A stretch of 64,000 nt of DNA from Megamerina dolium (taxonomy: Eukaryota; Arthropoda; Insecta; Diptera; Megamerinidae): the NCBI GenBank assembly GCA_963854835.1, contig OY978526.1, positions 91,214,140 through 91,278,139 on the forward strand. Reading direction: 5' to 3'. The position numbers and the translations under genes were made by a program. Below are positions 12,611-23,940 of the stretch, piece after piece (within the stretch, counting starts at the first letter, position 1; every line of letters starts with the position of its first letter). The notes below the pieces were generated by a model. It was not told the origin of the DNA and did no database searches. It was given only the letters and a program-made list of their open reading frames with translations.

Positions 12611-14699
12611 AAAATCAATTTTCGTCACTGTTCATATGTTTTTATAATTGCATATGTCGGATCTAGAATTAGAGCAAAAAATAGAGACGCTATGGAAAAG
12701 GATCTATTGACTTTAGCATGTACCCTTGGGTGGATTAGCAATCAAAAGTTGGTTTTACATGAGTTAATCAACCGTACAAAATGTTGCCTTCTTAAAATAA
12801 CATTTTGAAGTGCCACAGCATAATCAGATTTCAAAAATTTTAAAATTTTTATTTTATATTAAATTATATAGGACAAAATTATGAGTACCTCACTCAGCGA
12901 GAATCATAAAGTTTCGACATTTTCAAGCATTACTTCCTAATGATGTGTGAAGAAAGTCTTGATTTGGAACTGTCTACTTTTTTCAAGTTTTTTACAAAAT
13001 CACCAATTTGATGAGGGAGCCATCCTAAAAAGTGGAGATATGGGGTAAGCATGTTCAGAAGAAATGCTGCGAAGGAAAAATGAATGGACGTCTGTTCATC
13101 TTTAAAGGGGTGAAGATAAGGGGTAACTATGTTCGGAATAAATATTATATAAGTTTATAATTTTTAATGAATCTAACATACATTAGAATTTTTTAACGCT
13201 CTTCGTTCATCGAAATACGAAACATGTACCACATAAGCATTTTCATTTACTGTGAATAGTTAATCGTGAGCACTTTGTGATGTACTTAGTTCCTTCCTTA
13301 GTTGATATTCAGTTCTGTATACGACTCGGTGGAATTGGTAAAGGTCTTTTTCACTGATGAAACTGCACATCAAATTCCGATTACTTTTTGAGCATTGTAA
13401 ACATCTTTAACAATACGACCAGCAAAGCCTGAATCTTATATTAGCATAAAATAATAAAAGGAAAGAATATTTGCATATATCATCTTTTGCTATAATATTT
13501 CCCCAAACTATGCCAAACAATAAAATTAATAAAGCAAATATAGTATATACTTAAATATAATAATAGTAAAGTATATACATAACGTATATACATATGTATA
13601 TACATCCATAACAACAACAATGATGTGTGATTCGTTCATTCATTCTTTTTATCGATTAAACAATATCCGCGAGTGCCAAGTACACACACACTCACACATA
13701 CACACACACATGTCGATAGAAATGTATCTCTTGTATATGTTGTACTGTTTACAGCAGAGTGCTATGGATCAAAAGCAACGAAGGGCCTCAACAATTTTCA
13801 GATAAATAAATATACGAGTACATACATACAAATATGTATAAGTTATGCTACTGCTTGCTATGACACTCCTTACACTCCTCCACGTCTCCTTTTCCACTGT
13901 CTGTGTATGAATGTAAGATATTTATGTACTACTCTGCTTATTGCCTCGAAATCAAATTCAAAAAATGTTTACGACAAAAACAATAATAGAAAGATAGAAA
14001 AAAAAATTAAAACTTATAAAAAACTTTAACAGCTGTACGCTAACAAAGCTTAAAGGTTGATTTGCAATATACATCGAATGGTGACACAGCGTATGGCGGT
14101 TGGTTGGCTTTGTCATCAGCGGCAATATTTCCTCTGTGTGTGTGTAGCAAGTAGGTGGTACCACGGCAATAAATGTCATTTAATTTGAAGATATATACAT
14201 ATGTACATACGTAGAAAAGATACAACAAACATTCGCACATTTGTGAATGTGCATGATATAAATATCTTCAGCGTATGCGGCGTCAACATTATTGAGCGAA
14301 TAATGACAACGCTTTTTTAATGAATTTCTGAATTATTAGAATTCCATCAGTATTTTCATTTATTAAATTTTTATTTCTTTGTTTATAACTCTACGAGAAT
14401 AGCAAAAAAGAAATCAAGAAAATCCTCTGGTAAACTTCTAAATTAATGTGAATTGTAAGATCAGGATCAGTGATAGCACACGATCAAAAAAATAGTCCTT
14501 GGGCGCTCTAAGGTGTCACCCATATCGTAACTGCTTTCGCATTGCTTCGGGATGGAGCTATTTCTATATTCCTTCCCCGTTCGAAATTTGGCGTTCTGGG
14601 GTGATTCTTTTCGTCCTTGTTTCGCTTGTCTTTCTGCAATTGCTTAGATCTAGGTATTTCTTCTTTGCTCTCAGAACTGTTTTTCAAGATAGGGTTCAG
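12611..14699. other. non-coding intron sequence
   Basis: No gene recognised. Two similar 22-bp segments near 13039 and 13117 (GATATGGGGTAAGCATGTTC versus GATAAGGGGTAACTATGTTC) form a short direct repeat. A CA-rich microsatellite lies at 13683-13711. Open frames at 13620-14029 and 14499-14792 overlap opposite-strand frames and have no domain. Confidence 0.4.
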
Positions 14700-15765
14700 A
14701 CTTCTCAAATGATTACTTGTAAAGCAGCACTTACTTGCGCGAGCATGACCTCTAGGCTGAAGTCAAAAGGACGGCAACCAGTGCGGCACTAAGGTTGCCC
14801 AGTCTATCTAACGTTAACGAAGGCAATCTCACAGGACATACACAGGACACCCAGTCTTCTCCAAGCACTTTGAAGTGGTCCTCAACGACCGTTCGGCTTG
14901 GAGGAGTAGCGATATCGACCCAAAAGGGTACTCACAGTTGTGCTACACTGATGGGTCTAATATGGAAGATGGCTGTACGGAGGTTGGAATTGTTGGACCA
15001 AGTTTTCGGAAAGCAATCGTAAAACATGGACAACAGCTTACATCTTTCACTCGGAGGTCCATGCCTTAGAGGTATGTGCGAGAGAATGCATACGTAGGGG
15101 CATCCGCGGTACCAAAATATTTATCCTCTCGGGCAGACAGGCGACTCTAAAGTCATTGGTAAAATTCTCGTTTCAATCAAGGCTGATTTGGGAATGTTTT
15201 AAACTTCTCGATGCCCTGACAGAAAAGAAGCCTGTCACCTTCATGTGGGAAACAAAATGGCCGACTCCCTTGCAAAGGACGACTCAAGCACATCTTTCAT
15301 TGGACCAGAGCCTTTCGGCGGGGTTACAAAGAGTTTCATAAACAACTTGATATGTGAATGGGAGAAACGGGATCTACTCGACTAGAGCAGAGTCCAAACG
15401 GTCATGCGGCAGTCGAAGGAACTTATTGTTCCAACACATGTTAGGGTGGATACTGAAATGACATAAAACTCTACACAGAGCTGCTCACTGGGCACTGTAG
15501 ATTCAACTACAATATGAAGAATATCGGTGTGGTAGAAAACGATACCTGTCGTCTCTGTCATGAGGAGCAGGAAACATGAGGAACATAGTCTATGCAATTG
15601 CCCAGCGGTGGCAAGACGTAGATTTGGTTACCTAGCCAATGGAATCGTGACTCCAAACCACATAGGTAAAATCAAGCCCACAGTAATTATAAGTTTTAGT
15701 TGGGCAATATGCGCACAAAAGATCTTTTAGGTCGCAGTGCATTGAATAGCCTGAATAATAATAAG
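14700..15765 (+). mobile_element. I-like LINE, second copy (pol C-terminal part), badly degraded
   Basis: Fragments in different frames give an RNase H start (Y-T-D-G-S near 14943, followed by N-M-E-D-G), a decayed third block (S-G-R where S-D-S is expected, near 15131), and a C-terminal Cys motif (C-R-L-C-H-E-E then H-S-L-C-N-C-P) near 15550-15605. The 3' end carries TTTTAGGTCGCAGTG followed by a few AAT units (15755-15765). That 3' end matches those at 20170 and 21783 and the one at 6340, so all belong to one family. Numerous frameshifts show an old insertion. The 5' limit is uncertain. Confidence 0.7.
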
Positions 15766-16894
15766 AATATATATATGTATTCATATATGGAGTGAATGTC
15801 CGACCAATAGGCAAATGGAAAAAATTGTATAACCTTCTGTGTAAAAATTGTGCCTTTGACCTGTAAATGACCCTCACGTGCATGTGAGTACGTGTGTGTA
15901 AGATTATTCAATTCATATAAAATGTACCTAATCTCAAGCTGTTAAAAAACAGTATAAAGTAAAATAAAATTTAAATTGATTTTTATGATACTATTCATTT
16001 TACCCCTATTATTATGCCGGCTACAACCCCTTTTTGAAATGGTCAGATAGATACTCGTGCATATAGTATTCATTAAAGTCAGCTACTACCTACTAAGCAA
16101 AGTTAATAAAAAACGAATTGAGTTTATGGTAACGCACAAGTATCGTAGATGTATCGTGTAGGTACTGAAAATAGTATTTCAAAAGTAGTGTACTCATATA
16201 GAACTTGAATTAATGAAAAATATACATATGGCATATATGTATGTGCACTTTTTAGGTATGTACGTATGCGTGTGTTAGTAAGTAGATAAAATAAAACACC
16301 CTCAATTTGTTTTATATCTGTCAGACGAGAAAGCATGTAGCGAAGGAGCAACATTTTCAAAGTATCAACCAGCTTAGGCAGCTGATATTTTTCATGAAAA
16401 ATGCATTTTGTCTTTTTGATATTTTGAAACATAGGCTGGCATCTAGGTAGTTATGAATATGGAAATAATACCATCTAGAATTTATGTAAATACACATAGC
16501 TTGTTGGTATATTTTGTGTGCAATTATTAGCTACCAGTCTTAATAGCAAAATATTTTTTTTTTTTAATTAACAAAGGTGGTTATTTAAGAATGTCGTAGT
16601 GCTGAAATGAAATAAAATTAAAAAAAAAAAAAAACATAATTCAAGTTAACTCAATCTCAGTGGATAATTTTGCATAATTTCGTATTTTTATATGATGAGT
16701 TTTTTTCTCCAAAATTTTGCACTTAGTCGGCTGACAGAACCTCGGACGGACTTCACACTCTAACGCATCTATTCAGTCGAATGTGCGCACTGTTGTAGTT
16801 GTTGTTGTTGTATACACAGCTTTCAAATCAACCTTCGCATCCTCTACGATTGAGTAAAACTAAAATACATAATAATATAAAAAAAAACCTGCAT

Positions 16895-16951
<57 letters not shown>

Positions 16952-17937
16952 GCTTCCTATAGATATGTACATTAGTATGACTATAAATATGGCATAGCGA
17001 ATATCTATCGAAACTGTCATTTCTAAGAGATGGCATTTATGAACATTTGCCTATATAATACTTAATTGGTAAACATTTTCCAATGAAAATTGCATTTATT
17101 ATTATTATATATAATTTCGGTTTTTATTTTTTTGTTCATTTTTCAGTTCGAGTAAGTACAAGAATGTATTTAAATAACTTTCTTTTGTTGCTTTTTTTTA
17201 TTTTTTATTGTTACTATGAATAATCGAACAACTATTGTCATAACAACGAATATTTTGTATTAATTTGGATTTTATTGATTCAAAATTAGAATACCAATAT
17301 AGAAATATGTATTACAATTTATAAATATAACGTATTACAATATAATTACATATTAGATTAAATAAAATAGAATTCTTTATTACAATGTGTCAACAATTTG
17401 GAAGTTGATGGGGAAAGTTCTAGGTTAGTAGTACCCTTGTTGTTTTTGGTGTATTTAAATTATATTTTTATTATGTGACCATAATTAGGACATTCAAAAA
17501 GCATAGCATAGCATACCATATTTTAAAAATAGCGAAAATTGTATTAGTTAGTTAGTCCATTTCCACATTTATTCGATCACAATACTTTGAATATCATTTA
17601 TACAATTTGTGACTTATCGTATTTGACATTATGTTTCATATAAGGTAGAGCAATTGAAAAAGTCTTCATTTGATTTCTATTTATAATATCAAAAATGGTT
17701 TCCTTATAGTGTTAAACTAGTGTGTGTTTGTTGTGTTCTTATTTATTTATTTTTCTCTTTTATTCGTGAGAACTCTCTCTGTCTCTTCCTCTCTCTCTTA
17801 TTACTCTAGCTTTATAATTATATTATAAGTGTAACGTTTTAAATTTTGAATACTTTACTGACAGATTGTTCTGATTCAATAATTTCAATACTTTCTACGA
17901 AAAAAAATTATAAATTTTGTTATACTATCGATTAATA
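15766..17937. other. non-coding intron sequence with long (TA)n
   Basis: AT-rich spacer containing a pure TA microsatellite at 16899-16943, an A-run at 16619-16634 and TTG repeats at 16799-16811. The frame at 16124-16432 on the minus strand has no recognisable domain. Confidence 0.45.
16899..16943. repeat. (TA)n microsatellite
   Basis: About 22 uninterrupted TA units, the longest perfect dinucleotide run in the window. Likely highly polymorphic. Confidence 0.95.
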
Positions 17938-18254
17938 GTGCGATTAATCAACACGTACCGGTAGGTAACGGATCAGCTGTTCCGATCTATTTCATACAAA
18001 AGCTCTTATGAGCAATTAGTCATAACGAATTGGTAGGCAACGTAACGTTGGAATGTGTAGAAATTCGATTTTCAACGGAGCATATGAAAGTCATTCTTTT
18101 TTCTCTCTATCATTTTTATATTTTATACTAAAAATAGCTATTTTTCCTATATATATAGCTTATGGACTGAGCTATCCGTGTTGACTAACCGCACACCGTT
18201 TTTTACATTATCTTACATTACCTTTATGTTACCTTACGTATTGACTAATCGCAT
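17938..18254. mobile_element. putative MITE with doubled (IR/DR-type) termini
   Basis: The left end (GTGCGATTAATCAACACGTA) is inverted at the right end (complement: ATGCGATTAGTCAATACGTA). A TA dinucleotide lies immediately outside each end (17936-17937 and 18255-18256), as expected of a Tc1/mariner-type target duplication. A second, diverged copy of the terminal motif sits inside each end: at about 18017-18050 on the left (direct orientation) and 18178-18194 on the right. There is no coding potential. The nested layout resembles the IR/DR arrangement of some Tc1-like transposons. I do not recognise the family. Confidence 0.6.
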
Positions 18255-19739
18255 TATTCAACTTATTACGTTGAAAACAAAAATAGTCGTATCAACTCGT
18301 GATTCCCTTAATACGGGTACTCGTCACCTGTGTACCCGACTATCCAATCTAATATAAGGGAATAAGTATTAAGCATCGTGGGTCAAAGAAAAGTTTGAAA
18401 TGTCCACCCTTTAGTAGAAAACTAACATTGAAACAGACAAAATATTATCATAACTTCGACTTTTGATGAACTATTTGCGATAACTTCAAACTTCAAACTT
18501 CCAAATTTTATTTTTGGATAATAAAATTATAGCAGTCATCAAGAAATTTGCAGCAATACATCGCAAATTTGCCATTGAACGTCAAAGTTGGGATTGAAAA
18601 CCAATTTTGGCTCGGTCCCAAGAAAAAATTGTAAACGGTGCCAGGATGCTCATTAGCTAAGTTTATGATTTTTGTATGGGGACTGACTCAACCTAATATA
18701 TTTATCCATAGATTTCTATGCATATTTGTGACTATATGTATTGTATTGTTTTTGTTCATGTTGAAATTTATACCAAATGTCATTTACGCATTATTGGTGT
18801 TAAGCGATGTAATATCAAAATCAACAACAACAACAACATCAACAAGGATAATAATAAATAACTATGATATAATAATAATAATAAAGTGATAGTGTAACAA
18901 ATAAATAAAAGCAAAACAAAACAAAAATACCAACAATAATAACAAATAAAAAATGAATAGGTCTCATCATACATACATACATATGGATATCACCATCCAA
19001 ATAATACCAAACAATAACAGCAATAGAACAAAATGACATTTGAACATGTGATATGTTGTTGTTGTTGTTGCTACTATTTGTACACTATTTGTACAGTATA
19101 TACCCAAACATACAATCATAAAAAATAGGCGACAATAAAAGTATTTAGGGGACATTAACTTCAAATTTACACGTTAGACTATATATGAATACATATGAAT
19201 ATAACTACATAAACAAATAAGATATTTGCGTATACACACTGAATATACACAATGGTGTTGCCAGGAGAGTGACATTTTAAAAATTTTATTAATTTTTTTT
19301 TTCACACAAGACGAATTTTTTATTTAGGATCTCCCCTAAGTGCAGTATTTTTGTTATAAAAATGCTGCTAAAATTTTTTTAGTCGGATTTCTTGGCCCAT
19401 GGCCAATATTTCGCCAAAGTTGGATATTTTTCAAGGTTTCTGCATTCAATTCCCCAATGTTCTCTATGTTAGACTCTATTAAAAAACTATTGTTTTCCAT
19501 TATAATGCCAATTATAAGCTTATAGAAATGATCTTAAAGCATACAAAAATACGTTTTGTCTAATATTTTGAATGATTTGATCAATTTGGTACTTTAGAAA
19601 TGCTAATTTGTCTACCATGGACAATTTAAATTCGATTTGTTCATTAAATTATTTCTGCGCTGCTACATGCCCTTCGAACATTTTAACTATTTTCTGATTC
19701 TCTGTTGAGAAAACACATATTTGCTTCAAAAAACACTAT
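18255..19739. other. non-coding intron sequence
   Basis: AT-rich spacer with CAA/ATA repeats (18820-18960) and TTG repeats (19053-19070). Overlapping frames on both strands at 18638-19164 are created by these repeats. No exon or transposon recognised. Confidence 0.45.
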
Positions 19740-20018
19740 TGGTCGTGCCGGGATCAATCCCCGGTTGAAGCATAATAAAAATGCATTATCGAAAAGATTT
19801 TTCTTTTGAACGGTACCCACCTGCCGGCAAGAATTGGCAATTTTTCCGGCAGTTACAATTCGCCAAAAACACTTCTTAAAAGAGCTCTGTGACAAAACTT
19901 AGTCAAAGTGATGTCACAAGGGTTCTGCCGTTCAGGACCGGCTAATATAAGTAGGTCCCTTCTAATGCTGTCCAAATTTAACATGCACAACAGTATTATA
20001 AGGGAATTGCCACATCCA
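19740..20018 (+). mobile_element. tRNA-derived SINE, copy A (5'-truncated)
   Basis: Begins within the tRNA-like head at the B box (ATCAATCCCCGG) and continues with the shared body: TATCGAAAAGATTTTTC, CCGGCAAGAATTGGCAAT, AGAGCTCTGTGACAAAAC, GATGTCACAAGGGTTCTGCC and AAGTAGGTCCCTTCTAATG. The A box and first half of the tRNA head are missing, and the 3' terminal hairpin region is shortened. Compared with copies B, C and D it is an older or truncated member of the same family, on the same strand. Confidence 0.85.
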
Positions 20019-20169
20019 GATGGAATGAAAATTGTTATTAAAAAACTTTTGTTGGGGAAAAATAAATTCATAATTTTTCCGTAAAATTCAAATATATTCA
20101 AAATTGTTAGAAAAATGATTTTTGTCGGGCATTCATTTTAATTTTTTGAAAACTAATTCCCTTTCATTA

Positions 20170-20216
20170 CACAAAAGATCTTTTAGGTCGCTGTGTCGGC
20201 CTTTGGGCAACTTTCG
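20170..20216 (+). mobile_element. I-like LINE, 3'-end fragment
   Basis: A 45-bp stretch (ACAAAAGATCTTTTAGGTCG, then CTGTGTCGGCCTTTGGGCAA) is nearly identical to the 3' ends of the I-like elements at 15713-15750 and, inverted, at 21787-21832. It is either an extremely 5'-truncated insertion or the last surviving piece of one. Confidence 0.7.
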
Positions 20217-21782
20217 ATAATACATACTTCCCTCTCATTCTTAATGGGCAATCATCTTGAATTTTATAAAAGTATTACTTCTTATTATTAATGTAGACAT
20301 TATTAAAGCAAGGTCTATTTCAAAAATAATGGTAAAAAAAAAACGAAACTATTTCGAAAGTCTGTGTTTTGACGATTCACCAAAGACTTTCCCATATGAG
20401 ATTATATCATCAGTATATTTATGAAAAATTACCATCTTATTACAACATTATGATTTTTTTTAGGTAAAATTTGGATTTTTCCCCTTCAATTGTCTAAATT
20501 TCTTCAAAAACGTCTGGCAACGCTGGTCGCGTGCAATTTGTTGACGCATCACATTACTACATACAATCCGATTAATAATATGCCTGTTTTTTTTTTTTGG
20601 CAGAATACTGATCACATTTTGACCCAGTGAACCAAAAAAATATATGTGTGGATTGGTATCAACAACAACAATAACAACAACAGAGCAAAAACAATTTGGG
20701 ACATCACATAACACCTTCTGCCAATGGCAATATACAATATTTATTAAAATTTTATTTACATACTTACACATGTGTATATATGTATATTCATTATACATAT
20801 GTACAGGTAGAGGCACGCACACCTAGATACGGACACATTTGCTCACGAAATATACATTAGACATGCACTTGAAAAACATGCAAAGTACGAGTATGTAAAA
20901 ATTTGTTGAAAGATACCAATATACTCTTACTTAGTCAATAAATCGGAAAGGTATATGAATACAAATACACATACTATTTATTTATTGACTACAAAAAATG
21001 ATAGTAGAAATAGAAATAATGTTAGGGACAATTCATATTCAAATACATAAATACCTACAAAGTTGACTACACATTTTTGTTCTATTTTTTTTTTTTTTTG
21101 TTTGCACACGTTATTTAGAATTTTTATTTTTTCACTTTGACACAATCACGCTTACCATCATCATTATCATCATCATCACCATCATCATGATCATAATACG
21201 CATGCATTCATTCACTTGCAGACGATTAAATGAACGACAGACACTTTTCATTCACAATAAACTTGTACTTATGTACATACGAGCACATACGCTCCGTTGC
21301 ACGGCACGCATACGCAATTGATGATTCGTATATGTTTATAGTAAGTCTAGGTAGTGTGTATATTGCCTCGTATAGGACTACGAGTATACTCGCATTCGTA
21401 CCTATTTGTGTTTGCGTGTTTTTGATGAATACATAAAAAGGTGTGTGATTTGTTTGCGCCAATGAAAGTGAAAATATGCATATCTATTCCGTTGAGTTCA
21501 GTTAAAGGTGTGATCTATTTTAAATCCCTTATACATATGTATTGGTAGTACCTTCTTAATTATTTTCTATTTATATATGTGTTGGTACTTCCTACACAGA
21601 ACTGAATATGTAGGTACATACTATGCCTTTGAATTGCATATAGCAAAATTAGTTGTGACATTGACGTGATATACGAAATTGAATTATCTCGACTATCTCG
21701 AGGTGTTCGAAGTATTCCCAATTTTGAAACGTTGATTTTACGGTTGATTCAAAGTTGCAGATGGACGGATAATAATAATATA
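20217..21782. other. non-coding intron sequence
   Basis: AT-rich spacer with ATC repeats (21159-21190), CAA repeats (20660-20682) and poly-T (21087-21100). The frames at 20460-20826 and 21226-21462 overlap on both strands and show no domain. Confidence 0.45.
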
Positions 21783-22420
21783 TTATTGTAGGTTGCCCAA
21801 AGGCCGACATTGCGACCTAAAATATCTTTTGTGTCCCGCTACATTTATAAAATTTTGACCCGTGCGATCAAAACCATCCAATTTACTATACCCTAGAGGT
21901 CTAGCACCAATGTTTCTAATATGCCATAGCATTACATCCCTTTCTACCTAGATATTATCGGTCTAAGGAAGGGAATCAGCTCTGGAATCTATGTTTTTCC
22001 AGTATCATTTCCGCTTTGCGGAATTTTAGTGAGATGAAATTTGTAATGTCCTGAAAGGAAACCTACTATTTTCCTGATATCTGTGTTTTGCACATATTGC
22101 GCAGTTCCCTATTGTAGGTGTATGGCCTAACCAACCGTTTTGGATTGGCGAAGTTTTTGTATCCCTTCCCAATGGGATGCTCCCATTTATTCACCTTCGT
22201 TTTAGGCTCCGCTCAGTTGATACCACAGTATGATTCTGGGCCTGTGAGTTTTGCTGCTGAACCGGTTCTGGCCAGCTCATCAGCAATTTCATTTCCTTCA
22301 ATCCCAGAATAGTCCGGGATCCAACAGAGTACAACCTTATTCGTTGTAGCTAGGGATTGGATAAGATTGATAGATATAAAATACTGAACTACTTTTGGGA
22401 AAAGAACAAATTAACAGTAC
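21783..22420 (-). mobile_element. I-like LINE, minus-strand copy with RNase H end
   Basis: On the minus strand, around 22250-22345, the sequence encodes the last RNase H block (W-I-P-D-Y-S-G-I-E-G-N-E-I-A-D-E-L-A followed by R-T-G-S), in which G-H is changed to D-Y. Downstream, toward 21783, are a degraded C-terminal region and the family 3' end (TTTTAGGTCGCAATGTCGGC and so on), closing in a short AAT-rich tail at 21770-21787. Reverse transcriptase is absent and the frame is interrupted. Confidence 0.75.
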
Positions 22421-22849
22421 GCTTCGTCCAGCTCTGGTTAATTTCATACAAAATCTTTTCTATCGAAATTAATGCATCCTCCGACAATCGTTTAGAAATT
22501 GTCCCATAGACAAAATCCAAAAAAATCCACACATATTTTGTGTGATTTTAAAGGCAATAATTACTCCATCAAAGCCCTCCATCTTGGCGCATAAACATTC
22601 AGTGTTGAGATGGTTCTGCGTTGAATTGCATATTCTGTAAATTGTTTCATTAAATACATTTCTAATAGTTTAACTTCAAATTTCATTAGAAAGCAAATAC
22701 TGGTTTCTGAAACCATTTTTTATTAGCAATTTTTTTCCAAATTACAGTTTGATGCGAAAAAGCACTTCACTTAATACTATCAAATTTCTGTCAAATTTTG
22801 TATATTCTCCTATTAGTGTGCGGAAATTGTTTGAAAATCGATTATATGC
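22421..22849. other. spacer between a LINE and a DD37D element
   Basis: AT-rich sequence with no recognised coding block. It may include the 5' end of the neighbouring DNA transposon, but no terminal repeat could be paired. Confidence 0.35.
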
Positions 22850-23510
22850 CTAATGATTCGTTGTACCATTGATAAAATTCAATTTGTGAAATCGTTCTCC
22901 GATGAATCACCGTTCGTTATTAAACAACATCTGAACAATCAAAATGATCGGATTTACTTGCCAAAGAGGTTTGCTGAAAATTTGGAGCCACCAAAAAAGA
23001 AACGGCGCCGATAATGATTGTGTGGACTGCCGTAACTGCTGAGGGACGATCTCCGTTTGAATTCATCGACGGTGAGGTGAAAATAAATGCTCAAAATTAT
23101 CGAGAAACTATTTTAGAGGTAACACTAAAGTGCTGGGCAGACAAACATTTTGGTCACTGACGTTGCATATTCCAACAGGGCTCAGCACCATCACACAAAG
23201 CACGTGTCAATCAAGAATGGTTGAAAAACAACGTTGCGTGCTTGGTTTCGTCATCACATTGACCACCAAATTCACCGGATGCAAATCCATTCGATTTTTG
23301 TGGCTGCGGGTATTTTGAAGAGTAAGATTGGCACTAAAGAATACAAAAGTGTCAACCATCTCAAATAAGCGCTCCGCCGAGAATGAGCCCAAATACTGCA
23401 AACGCACTTGCGGGTAGCGTGCGATAGTTTCATCGGACGTTTGAAGGACAATTTAGAGGTGGCCATTTCGAAAACCGTTAATCAATTCTTTCAAAATACA
23501 ATATTTTAAA
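22850..23510 (+). mobile_element. Tc1/mariner-superfamily transposase pseudogene, DD37D spacing
   Basis: Conceptual translation across frameshifts gives F-S-D-E-S-P-F (first Asp block, near 22890), M-I-V-W-T-A-V-T (near 23014), F-Q-Q-G-S-A-P-S-H-K-A (near 23176) and P-P-N-S-P-D-A-N-P-F-D-F (near 23262). Counting codons, 37 residues separate the second position from the final Asp, which is the DD37D (maT-like) spacing. The second catalytic Asp is Gly (GGC, within CAACAGGGCTCAGCA) and the Trp before P-P-N-S is a TGA stop, so the protein is dead. Termini were not found, so limits are approximate. Confidence 0.7.
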
Positions 23511-23596
23511 CAATTTTTGGTTTGGTTTAATAAATTTCATAAATAAATTCCAAAATCATAGCGTGTTGAATTGGTTTCACTACAATGCCTTAGTGG

Positions 23597-23940
23597 GTGC
23601 CATAGCTCAGTGGTTAGTGCGTTGCCCTTCTGATCCATAAGTCATGGGTTCAATCCTCGGATTTAGCACAATGTTGATATCGAAAAGATATTTCTCTCGA
23701 ACGATACCCACCTGTCTGCAAGGAATTGGCAATTCTTCCGGTAGTAACAATTTGACATGAAAACGCTTCTAAAAGAGCTCTGTGACAAAAGTAAAAAAAC
23801 AAAAATTATGTCAAAAGGGTTCTGCCGTATAATATAAATAGGTCCCTTCAAATACTTCCCAAAATTTAACGCGCACAACAGATCACCCAAAGGACCCTTT
23901 GGGGCCTATAATTGCCATATATTTATTTTTTATATATAAT
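23597..23940 (+). mobile_element. tRNA-derived SINE, copy B (full length)
   Basis: The tRNA-like head has an A box (TAGCTCAGTGGTTAGTGCG) and a B box (GGGTTCAATCC), an internal RNA polymerase III promoter. The body matches copies A, C and D. The 3' end has a small perfect hairpin (CCCAAAG-GACC-CTTTGGG, 23887-23904) followed by a T-rich tail. It lies 90 bp after the DD37D pseudogene. Confidence 0.9.

Noticed and set aside
18638..19164. Hydrophobic frames as possible membrane proteins
   Set aside because: Hydrophobicity results from T/A-rich triplet repeats; frames overlap on both strands and have no conserved motif.
23597..23665. Functional tRNA gene with A and B boxes
   Set aside because: The same head recurs at 36834 and 58051 followed by a shared 280-bp body, and the acceptor stem does not pair, so these are SINE heads.
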